Shown: one piece after another, positions 22,319-28,705 of the stretch | Layout of the letters: the number at the start of each line of letters is the position of its first letter | Numbering within the stretch: position 1 is the stretch's first letter | Origin: Muribaculaceae bacterium | Lineage (GTDB): Bacteria > Bacteroidota > Bacteroidia > Bacteroidales > Muribaculaceae | Assembly: GCA_024400895.1 (NCBI GenBank) | Contig: JAKSMA010000002.1 | Location: 1-28,705, forward strand | Reading direction: 5' to 3' | DNA length: 28,705 nt | The notes under the pieces: generated by a model | The model's input: the letters and a program-made list of their open reading frames with translations, nothing else | The model's database searches: none | Told to the model about the DNA's origin: nothing | Program-made: the position numbers and the translations under genes

Positions 22319-24697
22319 TTATTTTCCCATACGGGCTTTTTGCTTTTCGCCAGCGCCAGAGCCGCGGTATTTCTTGCTGGTTTCGTTGAGTTTCCATGTC
22401 ACGCTCACTTGGAAGGTGCGGTGTGCAGGGGTGGTCAAGGCGAGTTCGCGAACCCCGAATATGGTGGCACCAGTCTTGTGCAAGTGGAATGGGTCGTAGC
22501 AACGCACGTCGAGGGTGAGTCGTCCGGCAGCGCGCAAGTTGAAGTCCTTTTGCACACCAAGTTGGGTGTCGATTTGTGCACGGTCGAGTCGGAAGTTGGT
22601 GTAGTCGCAGCCTTTAGGCACGAATTGGATAGCGGCGTTGAGTCGGAAGTTGTGAGGAAGTTCGAAGTCGTTTTTCCATGCCACCTGTAAGAATGGGTGG
22701 TTGAGGGTCATCTTTTCGCCTTTCATATTGAGGCTCTTGTAGTTTTGCAAAATCAGTCCCACGCTCCACATAGGGTGCCAAGCGCTAAACACAGGGCGGT
22801 AAGATGGGCTAATCATCATGCGATTGAACTCGTCGCCGTTAGCAGGGTGAATCAAGCTAACCAATGGGTCGGAAGAGCCGGGGAATGGTTCGGTGATCAT
22901 CGTCACGTTGTCTTTTGTGCGCTGGAAGTTCATATTGAGGTTGAACGCGTTCCAAGCCAAGTTGTAGACCAGAGAGTGGGTGTAGGTTGGGCGCAAGTAA
23001 GGGTTACCGCTTTGGTAGGTATACTTGTTGATGTAGATAGTGCTTGATGTGAGGCTCGAGTAGGCAGGTCGGTCGATGTCGCGTCGGTAAGAGAGCGACA
23101 TTTGTGTTTTGCCCACCGGCATTGCGAGCACCACAGTTGGGAACCAGTCGCCATAGTTGCGGCACACTTCGTCTTGGCGTACGCCAAAGTTGTAGTAATT
23201 GTTGCTCAGGTGCTCGTAGCGAATGCCAGCTTGTGCATAGAGTTTGCCGAATTGGTGACCGTATTCAACGAATCCGCTTGCCATGTTTTCCTTGATGCGG
23301 CTGTCGGTGTTTTGTACGGGCAGACTTTGTTCGCTCACGAAAGAATAAGAGTCGGCGCGGTTGTTGTGCGAGTATTCAGCCCCCATGGTGAGGTTGCCTC
23401 CCCAGAGCGGGTGTGTGAGCACGAGTTTGGTGGCCCAGAAGTTGTTCTTGCTCACGGTGAGGTTGTTGATGTTGGTCACCGTTTTGTTGCCATCTTTGTC
23501 GACGATGGTTTCGCGAGTGGAGTTAGGGTCGTTGGTGTTGTCGAAGAGTCCGTCCACGTTGAAATCGATGCCCAGATTTCCCACCTTACCATTGTAGTAA
23601 GCGTTGAAAATGTGCTTTTTGAACGATTCTCTTTGGTTGATGTCGCTTTCAGAGTGTTCGGAGCGCGCGCCATTCTCGTAACTGTCGCAAGTGAACGTGG
23701 CGGTGTTGTCGGATGCTGGATGGCGGTCCCACTTGTAGAACGCACCGATAGAGTGGTTTTCGTTGAATTGATAGTTGAGTTGGATTTGTGGTGAGAAACC
23801 TCTCCAAATCTTTTTCTGTTCGCTATAGGATTTGCCTTCGATGAAGTCGGTGCCGTTGTAGTACGAGAGCACATTGTCTTGAGGTGATTGGCTGTTGTAT
23901 TGTCCTGCCCACACGTTGAGCGTGACGTCGAGGCCACCGGTGCGGTAGTTGATGTCGATATCGTCGAGCACGGTCCATTCGTATTGGCGGTAGGAGTCGA
24001 AAAAGTTGGCAATGCTGAATCCGTCGCCTTTCTTTTTCTTCAAAGTGATGCGCACCACCGCCTTGGTGCTTGCTGCATAGCGAGCCCCCGGGTTTTGCAC
24101 CACGTCGACACTTTGGATTTGGTCGGATTGCAGGCGGGAGAGTTCGGAAAGGTCTTGAACCTTTCTACCATTGATATACACTTCTGCCGCCCCGCGTCCG
24201 AACACCTCCACTGCGCCATCTTTTTCCGCCTTCAGCGCAGGAATCTTCTTGAGCGCATCGCTGGCGGTTCCGGCTTTTTCCAGGATGGTTCCAGCCACCG
24301 TTGTGCGCATGGCGTCGCCTTTCACGTGTGTTCTTGGCAGTGTGCTTTTCACCACCACTTCACCGAGCATGTGGCTGTCTTCGCTCATGCGAATCGGGTC
24401 TGATGCCATGTAGCCATTTTTGATATTGATATATATAGTTTGATATCCAATGCTTGAAATTTTCAGGATACCGTTTTTCACAGTGCTGCCAAGATTAAAC
24501 TTGCCAGCCTCGTCGGTGGTGGTTCCGGTCACGAAGGTGGAGTCGTTGTTGAGGAGTACCACATTCACGAAAGGCATCGCTGTGCCATTTTGTTCTTGAA
24601 TAGTTCCAACATAGGTAGTGGCTTTGTCGTTTTGTTTTGCCAGGGCAGCTGTAATGCCCATCATTAATACAAAGAGAATGCAAATAAATTTTTTCAT
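22319..24697 (-). CDS. Outer membrane beta-barrel protein, TonB-receptor-like (OMP_b-brl_3 type)
   Basis: The 792-aa protein has a signal peptide (MKKFICILFVLMMGITAALA), a carboxypeptidase-regulatory-like domain at about residues 26-100 (VGTIQEQNGTAMPFVNVVLLNNDSTFVTGTTTDEAGKF), a plug-like region at about 120-225 (EVVVKSTLPRTHVKGDAMR ... DGAVEVFGRGAAEVYINGRKV, and VQNPGARYAASTKAVVRITLK), and then about 560 residues of alternating barrel strands ending near the C-terminus. Such barrels import glycans, peptides or metal complexes across the outer membrane; no SusD partner is present. The start is 24697, fixed by the promoter at 24829-24860; an upstream in-frame ATG at 24886 lies before it. It is divergent from a TPR-TM-HTH regulator, a likely controller. 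Confidence 0.9.
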   Translation of the reverse strand: MKKFICILFVLMMGITAALAKQNDKATTYVGTIQEQNGTAMPFVNVVLLNNDSTFVTGTTTDEAGKFNLGSTVKNGILKISSIGYQTIYINIKNGYMASDPIRMSEDSHMLGEVVVKSTLPRTHVKGDAMRTTVAGTILEKAGTASDALKKIPALKAEKDGAVEVFGRGAAEVYINGRKVQDLSELSRLQSDQIQSVDVVQNPGARYAASTKAVVRITLKKKKGDGFSIANFFDSYRQYEWTVLDDIDINYRTGGLDVTLNVWAGQYNSQSPQDNVLSYYNGTDFIEGKSYSEQKKIWRGFSPQIQLNYQFNENHSIGAFYKWDRHPASDNTATFTCDSYENGARSEHSESDINQRESFKKHIFNAYYNGKVGNLGIDFNVDGLFDNTNDPNSTRETIVDKDGNKTVTNINNLTVSKNNFWATKLVLTHPLWGGNLTMGAEYSHNNRADSYSFVSEQSLPVQNTDSRIKENMASGFVEYGHQFGKLYAQAGIRYEHLSNNYYNFGVRQDEVCRNYGDWFPTVVLAMPVGKTQMSLSYRRDIDRPAYSSLTSSTIYINKYTYQSGNPYLRPTYTHSLVYNLAWNAFNLNMNFQRTKDNVTMITEPFPGSSDPLVSLIHPANGDEFNRMMISPSYRPVFSAWHPMWSVGLILQNYKSLNMKGEKMTLNHPFLQVAWKNDFELPHNFRLNAAIQFVPKGCDYTNFRLDRAQIDTQLGVQKDFNLRAAGRLTLDVRCYDPFHLHKTGATIFGVRELALTTPAHRTFQVSVTWKLNETSKKYRGSGAGEKQKARMGK

Positions 24698-24828
24698 TGT
24701 TTTTTTATTTTTCGTATTTTTATTTTTTTCATCGTAGGTTCGAAACTCATCTCGGGTGAAAGGATTGGCGCCGTTGCATTTTTTTGACGCCGGTCCGACG
24801 AGAAAAGGTTTCGTGCGATTTCGTGGTG

Positions 24829-24860
24829 CAAAAGTAGAAATGTTGAAAAAACCGCGCAAG
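24829..24860 (-). promoter_or_regulatory. Promoter of the barrel gene
   Basis: On the minus strand CTTG (24860-24857), 20 bases, TACTTTTG (24836-24829), an exact -7 box with a near -33. The leader would be about 125 bases. Confidence 0.72.
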
Positions 24861-24879
24861 AAATACGCGAGACGGGGGT

Positions 24880-24910
24880 GTGACACATGAAAATGTCACG
24901 CATTTGTCAC
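24880..24910. promoter_or_regulatory. Candidate operator GTGACA/TGTCAC
   Basis: GTGACA (24880-24885) and TGTCAC (24894-24899) form an 8-spaced inverted repeat; a further TGTCAC (24905-24910) is a direct repeat 11 bases on, one helical turn. The set lies about 20 bases upstream of the barrel gene's -33 and about 50 upstream of the regulator gene's -7, where an activator would bind. Confidence 0.6.
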
Positions 24911-24962
24911 GTTTTTCGGCGAAAAAACTTCAAAAACGGCGAATGTTGTAGTGTTTTTTTTA

Positions 24963-24970
24963 TAATTTTG
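24963..24970 (+). promoter_or_regulatory. Probable -7 box of the TPR regulator gene
   Basis: TAATTTTG is an exact TAnnTTTG box, 46 bases before the ATG at 25017; the -33 partner (TTG at 24946) is too close, so the element may depend on an activator. Confidence 0.5.
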
Positions 24971-25016
24971 TGCCGTAGAAACGAAACTTCTTTTTTGTGA
25001 ATTTTTATTACTCCGC

Positions 25017-26429
25017 ATGAAATATTTAGTACACTTCTGTTTTATTCTTTTGCTGATTCCGGTGATGTTTGGCTGCAAAGATGCCGGGCAAGAAGCACAA
25101 CAAGCTTTCGATGAAGGCACCCAATTTTTGGCACAGCAAAAGTGGAATGAGGCAGGCGAACGCTTGCTCCATTCGTTGGCTTTGCAAGATGAGAAAACAC
25201 CTTCTCCGCTATTGGCGCTCACCTACAACAACATCTCAAAAGTGTACTGGAACCAGGACTACAACAGCAAGGCTGTGGCATATGCTCTTAAAGGGCTTCG
25301 GTGTGCCAACGAGCTGGGTGTAGATTCGCTGAAATTGAAACTTACCAACCGCGTGGCGTCGAGTTATTATTTGGCGGAGAATCACGATACCGCCATCACT
25401 TACTTCAAGGACTTGGTGTCGATGGCTATCAAATGTGGAGATTCGGCAATGGTGGTGAACGCATTCAACAATATCGGTGCAGTGCTCATTTCGCAGCAAA
25501 AATTCGAGGATGCGCTCAAGGAATTCGATAAGGCACAAACTTATTCCAGCAATCCCCAAAAAGACGGATACCTCTATCACTACAACCGTTCGCGCTGCTT
25601 TAGTTATCTGGGGCGCTGGGAAGAATGTGAAAAGGAGATTCGCTTATGTATGGCCCTGACCGACAGTGGCGAGGTGGAAGCAATTCAGAAACTTTATGCG
25701 CGCTTGTTTCGCTGCAAAATGGCACAAAAGCAATTCGAACAGGCATGTGTGTTTGCCGATTCTTCCGATAAGTTGAGAGATTCTTTGCTGGTGCTGAAGC
25801 AGCGTGAAGAATTGAAAAGCATTACCGAGCAGCATCAGCAAGAGAAATTCGACATGGAACAGCGACTGCAACGCATTCACTGGATGCTGGTGGTGCTTTG
25901 TATTGTGGTGGTGGCAATAGGCGTCATCGCCTATGTGCTGCACCGAAGCAAACGGCGAGCGCTGAAGTTGCAGCAACGCCTTGAGTCGCTGAAATTGCAG
26001 ATTGTACGCGAATCGGAGCGCCGTGAAAATGCTTCGGATAGCGCAGAATCGGTCCCCGACAAGAATTTGGAAAATTTGCAGATGGAGCAATTTAAAGTGG
26101 CGCGCGACCTGTATCGTATGCGCCCCGATTTCAGCAAACTTCGTCAGCTGAAATATCGCACCGACAAAAACTATCTTACCGACGAGCAGCGCATGCCACT
26201 CATCGACAGCGTGGTGGAAGTATTCCTCGATTCAATGCAAGGTTTGCGTAATGCTTATCCCGAATTGTCGACCGATGAATGCATCTATGCCGTGCTGGTG
26301 TATTTGGGTTGCAGCAATGCCACTATTTCTATCCTCACAAAGACCACAGAGGCCACATTGCGTAAGCGCCGTAGCCGATTCCACCAGAAGACCAACGACC
26401 AGATTTTCGCTTACCTGATGAAGGCATGA
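25017..26429 (+). CDS. TPR lipoprotein with TM helix and C-terminal HTH-like domain
   Basis: The 470-aa protein begins with a lipoprotein-like signal (IPVMFGC, Cys20). Residues about 25-260 hold TPR-type helical repeats (LALTYNNISKVYWNQDYNSKAVAYA; NAFNNIGAVLISQQKFEDALKEFDKA). A single transmembrane helix follows at about 289-308 (WMLVVLCIVVVAIGVIAYVL), then a coiled coil and a C-terminal domain with a degenerate LuxR-like helix-turn-helix (LSTDECIYAVLVYLGCSNATISILTKTTEATLRKRRSRFHQK). Bacteroidetes have many such one-component envelope regulators: the TPR part senses outside, the HTH part acts in the cytoplasm. The lipobox next to a TM helix is odd. Its divergent neighbour, the barrel gene, is the likely target. 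Confidence 0.9.
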   Translation: MKYLVHFCFILLLIPVMFGCKDAGQEAQQAFDEGTQFLAQQKWNEAGERLLHSLALQDEKTPSPLLALTYNNISKVYWNQDYNSKAVAYALKGLRCANELGVDSLKLKLTNRVASSYYLAENHDTAITYFKDLVSMAIKCGDSAMVVNAFNNIGAVLISQQKFEDALKEFDKAQTYSSNPQKDGYLYHYNRSRCFSYLGRWEECEKEIRLCMALTDSGEVEAIQKLYARLFRCKMAQKQFEQACVFADSSDKLRDSLLVLKQREELKSITEQHQQEKFDMEQRLQRIHWMLVVLCIVVVAIGVIAYVLHRSKRRALKLQQRLESLKLQIVRESERRENASDSAESVPDKNLENLQMEQFKVARDLYRMRPDFSKLRQLKYRTDKNYLTDEQRMPLIDSVVEVFLDSMQGLRNAYPELSTDECIYAVLVYLGCSNATISILTKTTEATLRKRRSRFHQKTNDQIFAYLMKA

Positions 26430-26473
26430 TACATGCCCCTATATTATAATGCGAAATTGGGTGTTTTGTAGGG

Positions 26474-26500
26474 AAGCTCGGCTCGAGCAAATATTTTTTT
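26474..26500 (+). terminator. Candidate terminator after the TPR regulator
   Basis: GCTCG (26476-26480), loop GCT, CGAGC (26484-26488), then AAATATTTTTTT. The stem is short, so efficiency is uncertain. From here to 26630 the DNA is AT-rich with no gene I can support. Confidence 0.5.
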
Positions 26501-26630
26501 GCGACCTTCAAATTGGGAATAGATTGTTCCCGATTCTTGGAAGTAGAATGGAATCGATAAAAATCGAGTTGCATTTTGCCTCCCCATTTCTTGTGGTGGG
26601 AATTATGTAAGATTAAATTTATTTGTATTC

Positions 26631-26661
26631 TTGCAATTCATTTTAATTATTTCTAAATTTG
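26631..26661 (+). promoter_or_regulatory. Promoter of the CoiA-like gene
   Basis: TTG (26631-26633), 20 bases, TAAATTTG (26654-26661), exact TAnnTTTG. Start near 26668; the in-frame ATG at 26659 overlaps the box, so translation starts at 26701. Confidence 0.75.
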
Positions 26662-26700
26662 CATTATCACTTTGTAAAACTAATTCATAGAAAAACGATT

Positions 26701-28293
26701 ATGTCAAAATTAACTTATGGCATCAATAGAAAGACGGGCTCCCTCGTTTTCATTGGAGATGTGGAGAGAGGGGATAAATGTGATTGTATTTGCCCAAATT
26801 GTAAAGCTCCACTTGTTGCTAAGAAAGGAAAAATTAAAGAACATCATTTTGCACATAGAAGCGAAATTGAATGTAAAGGTGCTTGCGAGTCGGCACTTCA
26901 TTTATTGGCAAAAGAAATACTTGAAGAAAGAAAAATTTTAAGATTGCCTATTTTGGGTCATGCAGTGGTGTTTGATAAAGTGTTGCTGGAAAAAAAAGAC
27001 CATGAAACAGGTCTTGTTCCTGATTGTGTGGGGATAGTGGGTAATACCGAGATTTGGATTGAATTTTTTAAAACTCATGCAGTTGACGACGGGAAAACCC
27101 AAGAAATACGAAAAACTTCAAGACTATGCATAGAAATAAATTTAAACGATGTAGAGTTGGATAAAGAAGAAGTTCAATCTTTTTTGGAGTCAAAAATTGA
27201 AGGTAGAAAATGGGTTAATCCGACGGACAATAGCTTATATAAGTATGCATTAACAGAAGATGAATCACTTGTGGACATAAATAGCGACATTCTCCACAAG
27301 CATTTGCATTTTTACTGTATTTCTTGTAAGCAAGAGGTGTATCCTGTTTTGGTGAACGGGAAACCTTTGTTCTTTTTTCACAAAACTTATAATTCAAATT
27401 GCAAAGCCAATGATTATTTGGTAGATTTGGGGATATATGCAATCAAAAAGCAATTGCAGAGTAGGCCAACTTTAATGGTGAAAACGATTATTGATGAAGA
27501 GTGCAAATCAAGACATAAATGCCCATACAAGAATGAAGATTGTGTAAAGCATAGTATTCAAGTCGTTGATGCTTATGAAGATGGTTATAGTAAAAGAACT
27601 ATTGAAACTTATAAAGATAATTGTTTTTATGGGGTAGTGCTAAAGAGTGATAATCCTCAAAAGCCAAACATATTAATTGGAATAGTTAGAGAGGAAAAAG
27701 AAGAGAGCTTCATGAGATTCAATCATTTTGACTCTAATAATCATGACGTTATTATAGATGATGACAGCCAGAATACAGTAATTCTCTCTAATGATTTGTT
27801 TTTGAACGAGGACTACTTAATGGATGTTATTTCACAAAGGAACTTGTTACAAAAAGACATGTTGCAAGGTGCATTATTTTGTATAAAAATCCCACACTCC
27901 GTTCAAAAGGATAGAAAATGTTTCAATAGAAACTTTTATCGTTTTTCGCTTTACGAAACAGGGGAGACGTCCGTAGTTAAGGTTTTTTGTAATGATATCA
28001 AAAGAGGGCAACTCTCTCGGAATTCAATATTAGATATTTATCTGTACAAGAACAGAGACTACAACTTTTCTGCCGTTAAAAGAATTGGATTGAATTATTG
28101 CTTGAAGCATAATTATATAACAGACTACTGTGAAATTTGCAAAAATGTTGTGTGGCAAAAAGGTTGCGTTGCACCACCCCAAATGAGCACAAACCATATG
28201 GGAACAATGGTTTGCAAAAACTTTGAAAGATACGAAGCTTGTTTGTTAGAGGTGTTTGTAGATGAAGATGAGCCAATTATAGTCGTAAAATAG
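26701..28293 (+). CDS. CoiA-like zinc-ribbon nuclease family protein
   Basis: The 530-aa protein opens with a treble-clef-like finger (Cys31, Cys34, His49/His52 in CPNCKAPLVAKKGKIKEHHFAH), as in CoiA-like proteins, then ESALHLLAKEIL and a PD-(D/E)XK-type segment: PD at 107-108, IEFF with Glu121, then KTH...VDDGK and IRKTSRLCIEINL. This order (D, E, T-H-x-V-D-x-x-K) is typical of CoiA-like nuclease domains. The rest, unknown to me, is Cys-rich: ISCKQEVY, a HKCPYKNEDCVKH group, and a C-terminal four-Cys finger (YCEICKN ... GCVAPPQMSTNHMGTMVC). CoiA itself acts in DNA uptake or recombination. The gene is much more AT-rich than its neighbours and stands alone, pointing to transfer. A role in defence or DNA processing is inference. 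Confidence 0.82.
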   Translation: MSKLTYGINRKTGSLVFIGDVERGDKCDCICPNCKAPLVAKKGKIKEHHFAHRSEIECKGACESALHLLAKEILEERKILRLPILGHAVVFDKVLLEKKDHETGLVPDCVGIVGNTEIWIEFFKTHAVDDGKTQEIRKTSRLCIEINLNDVELDKEEVQSFLESKIEGRKWVNPTDNSLYKYALTEDESLVDINSDILHKHLHFYCISCKQEVYPVLVNGKPLFFFHKTYNSNCKANDYLVDLGIYAIKKQLQSRPTLMVKTIIDEECKSRHKCPYKNEDCVKHSIQVVDAYEDGYSKRTIETYKDNCFYGVVLKSDNPQKPNILIGIVREEKEESFMRFNHFDSNNHDVIIDDDSQNTVILSNDLFLNEDYLMDVISQRNLLQKDMLQGALFCIKIPHSVQKDRKCFNRNFYRFSLYETGETSVVKVFCNDIKRGQLSRNSILDIYLYKNRDYNFSAVKRIGLNYCLKHNYITDYCEICKNVVWQKGCVAPPQMSTNHMGTMVCKNFERYEACLLEVFVDEDEPIIVVK

Positions 28294-28321
28294 TGATTTT
28301 TGTGTAGCATAAGATTGGGAA

Positions 28322-28705
28322 TTATTGGTTGAGGGTGGCGAGGATGCCAGCGAGGAGGTTGGCGGTCTCGAGGGTGTCGGTGGCTGTTTCGATATTGGTG
28401 GAGTCGAAGCGGAGTTGCGCCTTGCTGTAGAACGGCTCTCGTTCGGCGAGTTTTTCCTTCACAAATCCGAGAATTTCTTCATTGCTCTTGTCGGCGATGA
28501 GCGGTCGTTTTGCCTTTTGTTCAGGCAAGCAGAGGCGAGCCGCAATGCGTTCGGGCGCAGTGGTGAGCCAGATGGTAAGTCCCATCTCGTTCATCAATTC
28601 CATGTTGCCGGCAAAGCATGGTGTGCCGCCACCGCACGCCACGATGCCACCCATGCCCGCTACTTCGCGCAGGGATATCCGCGGTGCCATGGAGATGCTC
28701 ACGCG
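28322..28705 (-). CDS. aroK: Shikimate kinase, 3' part (cut at window edge)
   Basis: The visible 127 codons (the frame continues beyond 28705) cover the C-terminal two-thirds of a shikimate kinase, which phosphorylates shikimate at O3 in aromatic amino acid synthesis. Visible landmarks: VACGGGTPCF (the shikimate-binding Gly triplet GGG), LTTAPERIAARL, then KRPLIADKSNEEI (the lid region with the conserved R-P-L) and the REPFYSKAQLRFDS end. The N-terminal Walker A and the start lie outside the window. The gene converges with the CoiA-like gene, 28 bases apart. Confidence 0.92.
   Translation of the reverse strand, partial: RVSISMAPRISLREVAGMGGIVACGGGTPCFAGNMELMNEMGLTIWLTTAPERIAARLCLPEQKAKRPLIADKSNEEILGFVKEKLAEREPFYSKAQLRFDSTNIETATDTLETANLLAGILATLNQ

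Noticed and set aside
24698..24886. 63-codon N-terminal extension of the barrel protein
   Set aside because: It lies upstream of the promoter box and would place a signal peptide in the middle of the protein.
26659..26700. Upstream start of the CoiA-like protein
   Set aside because: The codon overlaps the TAAATTTG promoter box, so it cannot be in the transcript.

Overview
The window reads as chromosomal DNA of a Bacteroidota bacterium, most likely order Bacteroidales (gut type; Muribaculaceae or Prevotella-like is a guess). Evidence: many upstream regions carry the Bacteroidetes promoter pattern TTTG/TTG-N19-21-TAnnTTTG instead of a -35/-10 pair; start codons sit behind A-rich leaders without strong Shine-Dalgarno sites; and the gene families are typical of the phylum (SOTCase-type argF', an OMP_b-brl_3-type TonB-linked barrel, a TPR-TM-HTH lipoprotein regulator, DUF4254, LTD lipoprotein). 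I see no rRNA, tRNA, CRISPR array or intact insertion sequence.

Layout. 62-1510 (-): rnhB followed by a Cof-like HAD phosphatase. 1801-8527 (+): phosphate-porin-like outer membrane protein, lamin-tail lipoprotein, a divergent CYTH-like protein, a canonical CYTH/TTM phosphatase, an SLC13/DASS permease and an unknown two-helix membrane protein. 8717-10180 (-): a PreA-like iron-sulfur dihydropyrimidine dehydrogenase with an extra N-terminal cluster domain. 10526-13925 (+): sialate O-acetylesterase, then a Fic AMPylase with a strong palindromic operator/promoter. 14017-14970 (-): argF'. 15329-18528 (+): an unknown protein ending in an SSB-like tip, a secreted DUF362 protein and an unknown 190-aa protein. 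18631-21269 (-): DUF4254-GT9-epimerase operon, probably for surface glycan. 21493-24697 (-): methyltransferase and TonB-type barrel. 25017-26429 (+): TPR-TM-HTH regulator divergent from the barrel. 26701-28293 (+): AT-rich CoiA-like nuclease. 28322-28705 (-): 3' part of shikimate kinase, cut by the window edge.

Most of the window is ordinary housekeeping and envelope biology. The parts that stand out are: (i) the porin / lipoprotein / two CYTH-type proteins / SLC13 run, a candidate tripolyphosphate or organophosphate handling locus; (ii) a four-site GTCGCA/TGCGAC operator array on the promoter of a Fic gene that encodes its own winged helix; (iii) an uncharacterised 418-aa protein ending in DDNLPF, like the SSB C-terminal tip; (iv) two families of small dispersed palindromic repeats, one of which displays complementary motifs in neighbouring hairpin loops; (v) an AT-rich CoiA-like nuclease gene standing alone between core genes. 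All functional statements are from reading the sequence; no search was run.
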